Positions 1 through 9,436 of a stretch of DNA of 52,282 bases are shown in pieces. Within the stretch, counting starts at the first letter, position 1, and each line of letters starts with the position of its first letter. Both the position numbers and the translations under genes were made by a program. The notes beneath the pieces are model-generated. The model was given only the letters and a program-made list of their open reading frames with translations. It was not told the DNA's origin and did no database searches. Origin of the DNA: Candidatus Roseilinea sp. (GTDB taxonomy: Bacteria; Chloroflexota; Anaerolineae; J036; Brachytrichaceae); assembly GCA_025055235.1 (NCBI GenBank), contig JANWYN010000039.1, positions 1-52,282 of the forward strand, read 5' to 3'.

Positions 1-963
1 CATCGCCTCGGCGATCCGATGCACGTCGGGCATGAACCAATCTTGCAGCGGCCGGCTGTAGGGCACGGCCGGCACGTCCGGCCCGGCCAGGCGCATGATC
101 GGCGCGTCCATGTACTCGAACGCCTCCTCGCACAAAAGAGCGGCGACTTCGGCGCCGTAGCCGAGGAAGCGATTGTCCTCGTAGACGATCAACGCCTTGC
201 CGGTCTTCTTGAAGGACGCCAGCACCGTCTCTTTGTCGAGCGGGTTGAGCGTGCGCAGATCCACCAGCTCGACGCTGATGCCTTCCCTGGCGACTTCCTC
301 GGCGGCCTGCTGGCAGTAGAAGTGCATCATGCCGTAGGCGTAGACGGTGATGTCGTCGCCCTGGCGCGTGATTTTCGCCTTACCCAGCGGCTCGGTGTAG
401 TCACCCTCCGGCACCTCGCCCTTGATGGCGCGGTAGCCCTTCTTCGGCTCGAGGAACAGCACCGGGTTGTCGTCGCGGATGGCCGACTTCAGCAGCCCCT
501 TGGCGTCGCGCGGGTTCGATGGGATGACGACCTTCAGGCCGGGCACGTGGGCGAAGGTCGCCTCCACCGATTGCGAGTGATACAGCCCGCCGCCCACGCC
601 GCCGCCATAAGGGCAGCGGATCACCATCGGCACGCAATATTGCCCGCCGGAGCGATAGAACATGCGCGCCGCCTCGTTCACGATCTGGTTGTAGGCCGGA
701 TGGATGAAGTCAGCGAACTGGATCTCACACACCGGCCGCATGCCGTTCATCGCCGCGCCGATGCCCACGCCGACGATGGACGATTCGGACAACGGCGAGT
801 CAATGATGCGCGTGGGGCCGTATTTGGCGTAGAGCCCTTGCGTGGCGAGGAACACGCCGCCGCGCGGGCCGATGTCGGTGCCGGTGATGAACACGCGCGC
901 ATCGCGCGCCATCTCCTCGTCCAGCGCCTCGCGAATTGCCTCGATCAGGGTCTTTTCTGCCAT
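1..963 (-). CDS. bkdA2: Branched-chain 2-oxoacid dehydrogenase E1 beta subunit (partial)
   Basis: This is the beta subunit of the thiamine-diphosphate E1 component, which decarboxylates branched 2-oxoacids and hands the acyl group to lipoyl-E2. About 321 residues are present from the ATG at 963. The reading frame is still open at the left edge, so only the last few residues should be missing, since the family is about 325-330 residues long. Family hallmarks are visible: an N-terminal LIEAIREALDEEMARD, then PLSESSIVGVGIGAAMNG, QFADFIHPAYNQI and the C-terminal half with VELVDLRTLNPLD. The E1 alpha gene lies 93 bases upstream on the same strand. No Shine-Dalgarno is seen, because the bases just upstream of the ATG belong to a heptamer repeat array. 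A pyruvate-type E1 beta is the main alternative. The surrounding catabolic genes favour the branched-chain role. Confidence 0.93.
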   Translation of the reverse strand, partial: MAEKTLIEAIREALDEEMARDARVFITGTDIGPRGGVFLATQGLYAKYGPTRIIDSPLSESSIVGVGIGAAMNGMRPVCEIQFADFIHPAYNQIVNEAARMFYRSGGQYCVPMVIRCPYGGGVGGGLYHSQSVEATFAHVPGLKVVIPSNPRDAKGLLKSAIRDDNPVLFLEPKKGYRAIKGEVPEGDYTEPLGKAKITRQGDDITVYAYGMMHFYCQQAAEEVAREGISVELVDLRTLNPLDKETVLASFKKTGKALIVYEDNRFLGYGAEVAALLCEEAFEYMDAPIMRLAGPDVPAVPYSRPLQDWFMPDVHRIAEAM

Positions 964-969
964 TTCGAA

Positions 970-1061
970 GAGTTTTAAGGTTTGAGTTTTGAGTTCTTAG
1001 TTGTAGGCCGAGTCCCTTGCGCTTGTAACTCAAAACTCAAAACTAAGAACTTAAAACTACT
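970..1061. repeat. Inverted pair of heptamer arrays between E1 alpha and E1 beta
   Basis: Five heptamers run from 970 to 1004 (GAGTTTT, AAGGTTT, GAGTTTT, GAGTTCT, TAGTTGT). They face five from 1027 to 1061 of the complementary type (AACTCAA twice, AACTAAG, AACTTAA, AACTACT), with a 22-base non-repeat centre. The last right-hand unit contains the stop codon of the E1 alpha gene. The AT-rich array is in strong contrast to the GC-rich genes on either side. Confidence 0.85.
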
Positions 1062-2103
1062 CAGCGAAGACCGGTCCCATCGCCCACGCAACCGGCGGAT
1101 AGGGCGCGCTCTCGGCGTAACGCAACGCATCGTCCACCTCGGCCTGGGCGCGTTGCTCGATCTCGGCGATCATCGCCGGCGTCAACGCACCCATCTCCAG
1201 GAGCTGCTGTTGGAAGCGCGGCAACGGATCTTGCATGCGCACGCGCGCCTTCTCCTCCGGGCTGCGATAGGTGTTGTCGTTGTCGTCCGAAGAGTGGGGC
1301 GTGATGCGCACCACGCGCACCTCCAGGAGCGTCGCGCCCTCGCCGGCGCGTGCTCGTTCGATGGCTTCCTTTGCCGCAGCATAGCTGGCGAATACGTCGA
1401 GCCCATCCACGCTGACGCCGCGGATGCCGTAGGCGGCGGCGCGGTCGGCCACCCGCTCGATGGCCATTTGCAAGCGCATCGGCACCGAGATGGCGTATTC
1501 GTTGTTCTCCACCACGACGACCAGCGGCAGCTTGTGCACGCCGGCCCAATCGAGCGCCTCGTGAAAGTCGCCTTCGCTGGTGGCGCCTTCGCCGATGCAC
1601 GTCACCGTCACCCGATCGCCGCCCTTGAGCTTCTCGGCCAGAGCCACGCCGGCAGCCTGGGGCAATTGCGTGCCTACGGGGCTGGAGACGCTCAGGATGT
1701 TGGCCGGCTTGTAGCAGTAGTGGTTCGGCATCTGCCGCCCGCCGGAGCTTGGGTCGCCCTGTTTGCCGAACGAGCCGAGCAGCACATCGCGCATGGACAT
1801 GCCCAGCGCGATCACCATCGCCAGGTCGCGATAGTAGGGATGGAGAAAATCGTAGCCGCGCCGCATGGCGAAGGCAACGCCGACCTGTGCCGCCTCGTGG
1901 CCGATGCCGGAGATGTGAAAGCCGATCCGGCCCTGGCGATGCAACAGCCAGCAGCGCTCGTCCAGCCGACGCGAGCGCACCATCACCTCATACATCTCGC
2001 GCAGACACTCAGGCGATGGCGCTGCAGGCGGCTTTGCCTGGCTTGGTGCTTCCATCACATGGCTGTTGCGATCCCTCACCTCTGCAGTGTTGAACTCCAG
2101 CAT
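1057..2103 (-). CDS. bkdA1: Branched-chain 2-oxoacid dehydrogenase E1 alpha subunit
   Basis: 348 residues. This is the thiamine-diphosphate-binding alpha subunit that pairs with E1 beta to decarboxylate the 2-oxoacids of valine, leucine and isoleucine. The TPP-binding motif runs from GEGATSEGDFHEAL to VVVVENN in mid-protein. The phosphorylation-loop equivalent reads TPHSSDDNDNTYR, which is typical of the branched-chain type, and ISGIGHEAAQVG is also conserved. The ATG at 2103 is preceded by a clear Shine-Dalgarno (AAGGAGGG). The mutase gene ends 15 bases upstream, so mutase, E1 alpha and E1 beta probably form one transcript. The E2 and E3 subunits are not in the window and would be expected beyond the left edge or elsewhere. 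Confidence 0.93.
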   Translation of the reverse strand: MLEFNTAEVRDRNSHVMEAPSQAKPPAAPSPECLREMYEVMVRSRRLDERCWLLHRQGRIGFHISGIGHEAAQVGVAFAMRRGYDFLHPYYRDLAMVIALGMSMRDVLLGSFGKQGDPSSGGRQMPNHYCYKPANILSVSSPVGTQLPQAAGVALAEKLKGGDRVTVTCIGEGATSEGDFHEALDWAGVHKLPLVVVVENNEYAISVPMRLQMAIERVADRAAAYGIRGVSVDGLDVFASYAAAKEAIERARAGEGATLLEVRVVRITPHSSDDNDNTYRSPEEKARVRMQDPLPRFQQQLLEMGALTPAMIAEIEQRAQAEVDDALRYAESAPYPPVAWAMGPVFAE

Positions 2104-2118
2104 GATCGCGTCCCTCCT

Positions 2119-3798
<1,680 letters not shown>

Positions 3799-4201
3799 CT
3801 TGGTTCGTCCTCATACAGTCACTAGGTCGGCTGTCCATCAACGGCGATGATGGAGGGCGATGCGCACCGATGGAGATGCAGCGGCTAAGGCGATGTAGTG
3901 CGGCGGCCTGGAGCGCGCGTGCGACTCGACAGGCGAAGAGGTGCGAGACGACTCGCGTCCGGTCTGCATGCAGCATCATGGCAATGCAACGGTCGCAAGT
4001 GAACGCATCGGCGAGGGCGCGGTTGCGTCGAACGTCGTGGTTGGCTTGCATGTGCCCATGCGCCCCCACTTCCGCACGCTTACGCAGCGCTATTGTAGCC
4101 CGTCAGTGGCCTCGCAATCAAGATTTGTTGTCCAGTACACACGTAGGTCACACCGAAAACCCCGGCCGTGCAATACTTCGCCTCGCCGGAGGTCGTTGCC
4201 T
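3799..4201. other. Divergent intergenic region, no gene seen
   Basis: About 400 bases lie between the divergently transcribed mutase and mccB genes. Both promoters should be here, but I find no convincing -35/-10 pair. Short open frames on both strands cross it (for example 3773-4069 minus) and match nothing I recognise. The last 20 bases hold the mccB ribosome binding site (CGGAGGT, about nine bases before the ATG at 4202). No tandem repeat array is present here, unlike most other junctions in this region. Confidence 0.6.
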
Positions 4202-5836
<1,635 letters not shown>

Positions 5837-5854
5837 GGTTGGGTGTTGGGGGCG

Positions 5855-5998
5855 TCAGTAGTGTCGATGGTGTCAATGGTGTCAATGGTGTCGGGGGTGT
5901 CAATGGTGTCGTTAGTGTCCGACACTACTGATGACACTGCCGACACCACCGACACCGATGACACTATCGGCACTACCGACACCAACGACACTACCAAA
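5855..5998. repeat. Nonamer tandem array with internal strand switch between mccB and mccA
   Basis: Sixteen consecutive 9-base units can be laid out without a gap. 5855-5917 reads as TCAATGGTG-type units. At the palindrome 5913-5927 the sense flips, and 5918-5998 carries complementary units such as ACCGATGAC and ACCAACGAC. Nine is a multiple of three, so one frame stays open and gives a false 53-residue N-terminal extension to mccA. The same unit family occurs at 14335-14361 and 17491-17553. Confidence 0.88.
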
Positions 5999-6001
5999 CA
6001 A

Positions 6002-7807
6002 ATGACTCCCATCACCAAACTCCTCATCGCCAACCGCGGCGAGATCGCCGTGCGCATCATCCGCACCTGCCGCCGGCTGGGCATCGCGAGCGTGGCGGCC
6101 TATTCCGAAGCGGACGCCGGCGCGTTGCACATGCGGCTGGCCGATGAGGCGGTGTGCATCGGCCCGCCGCCAGCGCAAGAATCCTATCTGCACGGCGAGC
6201 GCATCATCGCGGCAGCGCGCCGCACCGGCTGCGACGCCATTCACCCCGGCTGCGGCTTCCTGGCCGAGAACGCGGAGTTCGCGCAGGCAGTCGCCGACGC
6301 CGGCCTGATCTTCGTTGGCCCCGCGCCCGACGCCATCCGTCGCATGGGGTCAAAGATCGCAGCGCGGGCCATCGCGCAGCAGGCCGGTGTGCCGGTCGCT
6401 CCCGGTTTCGAAATTGAAAATGAAAAATTGAAAATTGAGAAAGGCGATCCGTCCTTTCTCAATTTTCAATTTTCAATTTTCAATTCGATCGGATTTCCTT
6501 TGCTCATCAAAGCATCGGCCGGCGGCGGTGGGCGCGGCATGCGCCTCGTGACTTCGATGGATGAGTTCGGGGCGGCGCTCGAGTCGGCGCGGCGCGAGGC
6601 GCTGAAGGCGTTCGGCGACGACCGCGTGTACGTCGAAAAGTGGATCGCCCATTCGCGCCACATCGAGGTGCAGGTGCTCGGCGATGTGCATGGCAACTTA
6701 GTGCACCTGTTCGAGCGTGAATGTTCGATCCAGCGCCGGCATCAGAAGATCATCGAAGAGTCGCCGTCGCCGTTCCTCGATGATGACCTGCGCGAGCGCA
6801 TGGGCCGGATGGCCGTTGCCCTGGCCCGCGCAGTGAATTACACCAACGCCGGCACGGTCGAGTTCATCGTTGACCCGGAGCGCAACGTCTACTTCCTAGA
6901 GATGAACACGCGCCTGCAGGTGGAGCATCCGGTCACAGAGAGCGTCGTGGTCGCCGGCACGCACCGGTTCAGCCTCGATCTGGTGGAATGGCAGCTTCGA
7001 ATTGCACAGGGTGAATCCCTGCCCTTCGCCCAGGCCGATCTGCGCCAGCGCGGCCATGCCATCGAATGCCGGATCGTTGCCGAAGATCCGGCGAGCGGCT
7101 TCCTGCCGGCGACCGGGCGCATCGTCCGCGTGGTCGAGCCGCTGGGAGCGGATGTGCGCGTGGATTCCGGCGTCGAGCGCGGCAGCCAGGTCACGCCGCA
7201 TTACGATTCGCTGCTGGCGAAGCTGATCGTGCGCGGCGAGACGCGCGGCGACGCCATCCGCAAGATGGATTCCGCGCTGCGCGATTACACGATCGAGGGC
7301 GTGACGACGAACCTCGCCTTTCTGCGCGATGTGATCACACATCCGGCCTTTCGCCGCGGCGACACGACGACCGATTTCACCGAGCGATACTTCGCCGGTT
7401 GGCCGTCGTCGCGCGACGAGGGTGACACCGGGCAGCCCACGACGCTGTCCGCGTCATTGAACCCCTGGCAGCGGCGTGATCGCTTCCGCGTGGGTGAGGG
7501 CACGGCGCACGCCGGTCAGCCGGCCCATCGCGGGCGCACGGAGCCGACGCCGGATGCGGCCAGGCCGGATGCGCCGGCACGCCAGCCGCCGGTGGAGCGC
7601 CGGATCGAAGCGCCGATGCCCGGCCAGATCGTGGATGTGCGCGTCAAAGCGGGCGATGAAGTCACGGCCGGCGCGACGCTGGTCGTGCTCGAGGCGATGA
7701 AGATGGAGACGCGCCTGACCGCACCGGCAGCGGGGCGCGTCCGGCGCGTTCACTGTGCGGTGGGCCAAACGGTCGAACGCGGTCAGGTGTTGGTCGAGCT
7801 AGAGTAA
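6002..7807 (+). CDS. mccA: Biotin carboxylase / biotin carrier subunit of acyl-CoA carboxylase
   Basis: 601 residues. It carboxylates its own biotin with ATP and bicarbonate for MccB. The order is: N-terminal biotin carboxylase domain (LLIANRGEIAVRIIRTC), ATP-grasp domain with KASAGGGGRGMR and FLEMNTRLQVEHPVTE, biotin carboxylase C domain, a short linker, and a C-terminal biotinyl domain with EAMKMET (lysine about 567). The frame extends back to 5843 through the nonamer array. I prefer the ATG at 6002 because the conserved domain starts seven residues later. No Shine-Dalgarno precedes it. Residues 137-162 are replaced or expanded by an AT-rich heptamer hairpin (6410-6487), in a family that normally has a helical segment here before IGFPLLIKA. 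The protein is shorter than typical MccA (about 650-700) because the middle linker is short. The 3' end overlaps the convergent lyase gene by nine bases. Confidence 0.92.
   Translation: MTPITKLLIANRGEIAVRIIRTCRRLGIASVAAYSEADAGALHMRLADEAVCIGPPPAQESYLHGERIIAAARRTGCDAIHPGCGFLAENAEFAQAVADAGLIFVGPAPDAIRRMGSKIAARAIAQQAGVPVAPGFEIENEKLKIEKGDPSFLNFQFSIFNSIGFPLLIKASAGGGGRGMRLVTSMDEFGAALESARREALKAFGDDRVYVEKWIAHSRHIEVQVLGDVHGNLVHLFERECSIQRRHQKIIEESPSPFLDDDLRERMGRMAVALARAVNYTNAGTVEFIVDPERNVYFLEMNTRLQVEHPVTESVVVAGTHRFSLDLVEWQLRIAQGESLPFAQADLRQRGHAIECRIVAEDPASGFLPATGRIVRVVEPLGADVRVDSGVERGSQVTPHYDSLLAKLIVRGETRGDAIRKMDSALRDYTIEGVTTNLAFLRDVITHPAFRRGDTTTDFTERYFAGWPSSRDEGDTGQPTTLSASLNPWQRRDRFRVGEGTAHAGQPAHRGRTEPTPDAARPDAPARQPPVERRIEAPMPGQIVDVRVKAGDEVTAGATLVVLEAMKMETRLTAPAAGRVRRVHCAVGQTVERGQVLVELE
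6410..6487. repeat. In-frame AT-rich heptamer hairpin inside mccA
   Basis: Five heptamers of the AAAATTG type (6410-6444), an eight-base centre, then five CAATTTT-type heptamers (6453-6487). Arms 6424-6444 and 6453-6473 are a perfect 21-base inverted repeat. The total is 78 bases, or 26 codons, with no stop codon in the used frame. Base composition is sharply different from the surrounding gene. Confidence 0.9.
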
Positions 7808-8674
7808 CCCTGCTGCCCGCGCGCGGGCCAGCACGTTCTCCGCCTGCTTGATGATCGGCCCGTCCACCATGCGCCCGTCCAGCGCGAACGCGCCGAGGCC
7901 GGCAGCGGCCTGCTCGCGCGCGGCCTGCACGATGCGCTGCGCACGGGCGATCTCCTCCGGCGACGGTGCGAAGGCCCGGTTGACTATCTCCAACTGCCGA
8001 GGGTGGATCACCATCTTGCCGGTGTAGCCGAGCTGCCGCCCGAAGCGGCACTCCTCCTCCAGGCCGGCCAAGTCGTTCAGGTCGAAGAACACGATGTCAA
8101 TCGCCTGCAGCCCGTTGGCGGCAGCGGCGATGACCACCGCGCTGCGTGCGTAGAGCACCTCGATGCTCGACGGCGTGCGCACCGCGCCGATGTCGGCGGC
8201 CAAGTCGTCCGCGCCGAAGATCAGTGCTTGCAACGGTGGGCCGAGTTGGGCGATCTCGCGCAGGTTCATCACGCCCTTTGCTGTTTCGATGATGGCCAGC
8301 AGTGCGATCGCGCCGGCTTCGACCCCGTGTTGGCGCGCCTGGGCAGCAATTAGGTCGCGCGCGGCGGCCAGGTCTTCGGCGCTGTGCACCTTGGGGATGA
8401 CGTAGCCGTCGGGCCGGCCGGCGATGGTCTCGGCCACGTCGTCGGCGAAGAACGGCGTTTGCCAGGCGTTGGTGCGCACCAGCCGTTCGCGCCGGCCGAA
8501 GTCCATGGTCTGGAGCGCCGCACGCGTCGTCTGGCGCGCCAGCGCCTTGTTGGCCGGCGCGACTGCGTCCTCTAGATCCATCACGACGCTGTCGGCATCG
8601 AGTTGCGCGGCTTTCTCGATCTTGCGCGCGCTATCGCCGGGCATGAACAAGAGCGAACGGCGGAGGGGGAGCAT
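7799..8674 (-). CDS. HpcH/HpaI aldolase family, CitE-like acyl-CoA lyase
   Basis: 291 residues. The protein is related to citrate lyase beta, malyl-CoA lyase and citramalyl-CoA lyase, which are Mg-dependent C-C lyases acting on 2-hydroxyacyl-CoA esters. Seen: RRSLLFMPGDSARKIEKA, DSVVMDLEDAV (metal-binding and substrate acid residues), YVIPKVHSAEDL, LLAIIETAKGV, LIFGADDLAADIG and GKMVIHPRQLEIVN, all in the usual order. The length fits the CitE/CLYBL-like group rather than the longer malyl-CoA lyase of the 3-hydroxypropionate bicycle. It runs with the MaoC hydratase gene, 130 bases upstream on the same strand. Together they could process a C5 dicarboxyl-CoA such as mesaconyl-, itaconyl- or citramalyl-CoA. 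The exact substrate cannot be read from sequence. Confidence 0.85.
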   Translation of the reverse strand: MLPLRRSLLFMPGDSARKIEKAAQLDADSVVMDLEDAVAPANKALARQTTRAALQTMDFGRRERLVRTNAWQTPFFADDVAETIAGRPDGYVIPKVHSAEDLAAARDLIAAQARQHGVEAGAIALLAIIETAKGVMNLREIAQLGPPLQALIFGADDLAADIGAVRTPSSIEVLYARSAVVIAAAANGLQAIDIVFFDLNDLAGLEEECRFGRQLGYTGKMVIHPRQLEIVNRAFAPSPEEIARAQRIVQAAREQAAAGLGAFALDGRMVDGPIIKQAENVLARARAAGLL

Positions 8675-8686
8675 GGGTAATGATTC

Positions 8687-8782
8687 GATGATTGATGATT
8701 GATGATTTGGTAACTGGTAATTAGGCCTGATGACCTAATGACTTGACGACCCGATGACTCGACGACCTGACGACCTAGCGAC
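8687..8782. repeat. Composite array: heptamers then octamers
   Basis: Five heptamers (GATGATT three times, TGGTAAC, TGGTAAT; 8687-8721), five spacer bases, then seven octamers of the CTGACGAC type (8727-8782). The array fills most of the gap between the lyase and MaoC genes and contains no gene. The change of unit length within one array is notable. Confidence 0.82.
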
Positions 8783-8804
8783 TATCTAGAGAAGGCGATC
8801 GGCT

Positions 8805-9260
8805 CTATTCCCCGCCGCGCTTGCGAAACAACGCCGTGCGCTCGAACTCGATCACGACCTCGCCGCGCTGGTTGCGGCCGACGTGTCGCAGGCGCACCAC
8901 GCCGGCGTCGGGGTTCGACTGCGAGTCGCGCTTGCTGAGCACCTCACTGGTCACGTATAGCGTGTCGCCGTGGAACATCGGTCTGGGATGCCGGACGTTG
9001 TCGTAGCCCAAGTTGGCGATGATCGTGCCCGCAGTCAGGTCGGCCACCGTCAGCCCCACCGCCAGGCCGAGTGTGAACAGGCCGTTGACGATGCGCGTGC
9101 CGAACTGCGTTTGGGCGGCGAAGTGCTCGTCCAGGTGCAGCGGCTGCGTGTTCATCGTTAGTGCGCAGAACAGCACGTTGTCTGCTTCGGTGATCGTCCG
9201 GCCGAGCGCATGCTCGATGCGCATGCCGGCTTCCAGCTCTTCGTAGTATTTGCCGGCCAT
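8805..9260 (-). CDS. MaoC-family enoyl-CoA hydratase/dehydratase
   Basis: 151 residues from the ATG at 9260. The open frame runs further back to 9347, but that extension is encoded by the upstream array region, and the conserved start is MAGKYYEELEAG. This is a hot-dog-fold hydratase acting on enoyl-CoA-type substrates. Visible family features are GRTITEADNVLFCALT, NTQPLHLDEHFA (hydratase Asp/His region), GTRIVNGLFTLGLAVG and NLGYDNVRHPRPMFHGDTL. Such stand-alone MaoC proteins include mesaconyl-CoA and itaconyl-CoA hydratases. Pairing with the CitE-like lyase downstream supports a hydratase-lyase couple. It is divergent from the acyl-CoA dehydrogenase gene, with a heptamer array between them. 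Confidence 0.85.
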   Translation of the reverse strand: MAGKYYEELEAGMRIEHALGRTITEADNVLFCALTMNTQPLHLDEHFAAQTQFGTRIVNGLFTLGLAVGLTVADLTAGTIIANLGYDNVRHPRPMFHGDTLYVTSEVLSKRDSQSNPDAGVVRLRHVGRNQRGEVVIEFERTALFRKRGGE

Positions 9261-9280
9261 CGCGGTCGGGATTTTATAAT
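9250..9280 (+). promoter_or_regulatory. Possible promoter for the acyl-CoA dehydrogenase gene
   Basis: A TTGCCG box at 9250-9255 and a perfect TATAAT at 9275-9280 are separated by 19 bases, slightly long for a sigma-70 promoter. The box overlaps the 5' end of the divergent maoC gene. The same ATTATAAAAT stretch reads as a -10 on the minus strand too, so it may serve both directions. A plus-strand transcript would carry the heptamer array in its leader. Confidence 0.35.
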
Positions 9281-9314
9281 GCCCGCATCGGTGTATCGCG
9301 GATTGCGCATTCGT

Positions 9315-9405
9315 CGTAAAGCGTAAAACGCAAAACGTAGGACGCAAGACGCAGGACGCAACACGTAGGACGCAGGACGCAACACGCGAAGCGCTACACG
9401 CGACA
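9315..9405. repeat. Thirteen-unit heptamer array in the divergent maoC/acyl-CoA dehydrogenase region
   Basis: Thirteen consecutive 7-base units can be read without a gap, with consensus close to CGCAGGA (CGTAAAG, CGTAAAA, CGCAAAA, CGTAGGA, CGCAAGA and so on). There is no facing inverted copy. The units vary at positions 3-7, while the leading CG is kept in all thirteen. Confidence 0.9.
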
Positions 9406-9436
9406 ACTCAATCACTCCACCACCAGGAGGTGTGAG

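Noticed and set aside
3941..4201. N-terminal extension of mccB
   Set aside because: The 87 extra codons are not carboxyltransferase-like. The ATG at 4202 has a good Shine-Dalgarno.
5843..6001. N-terminal extension of mccA (VSM/TTD repeats)
   Set aside because: It is the translation of a nonamer array that stays open only because nine is divisible by three.
7799..9260. The lyase/MaoC pair as definite 3-hydroxypropionate bicycle genes
   Set aside because: The lyase has the shorter CitE-like form, and the key bicycle genes (malonyl-CoA reductase, propionyl-CoA synthase) are not in the window, so only a possibility is stated.
5855..9405. The short regular repeats as CRISPR arrays
   Set aside because: Units are 7-9 bases in direct tandem with no unique spacers, and no cas gene is present in the window.
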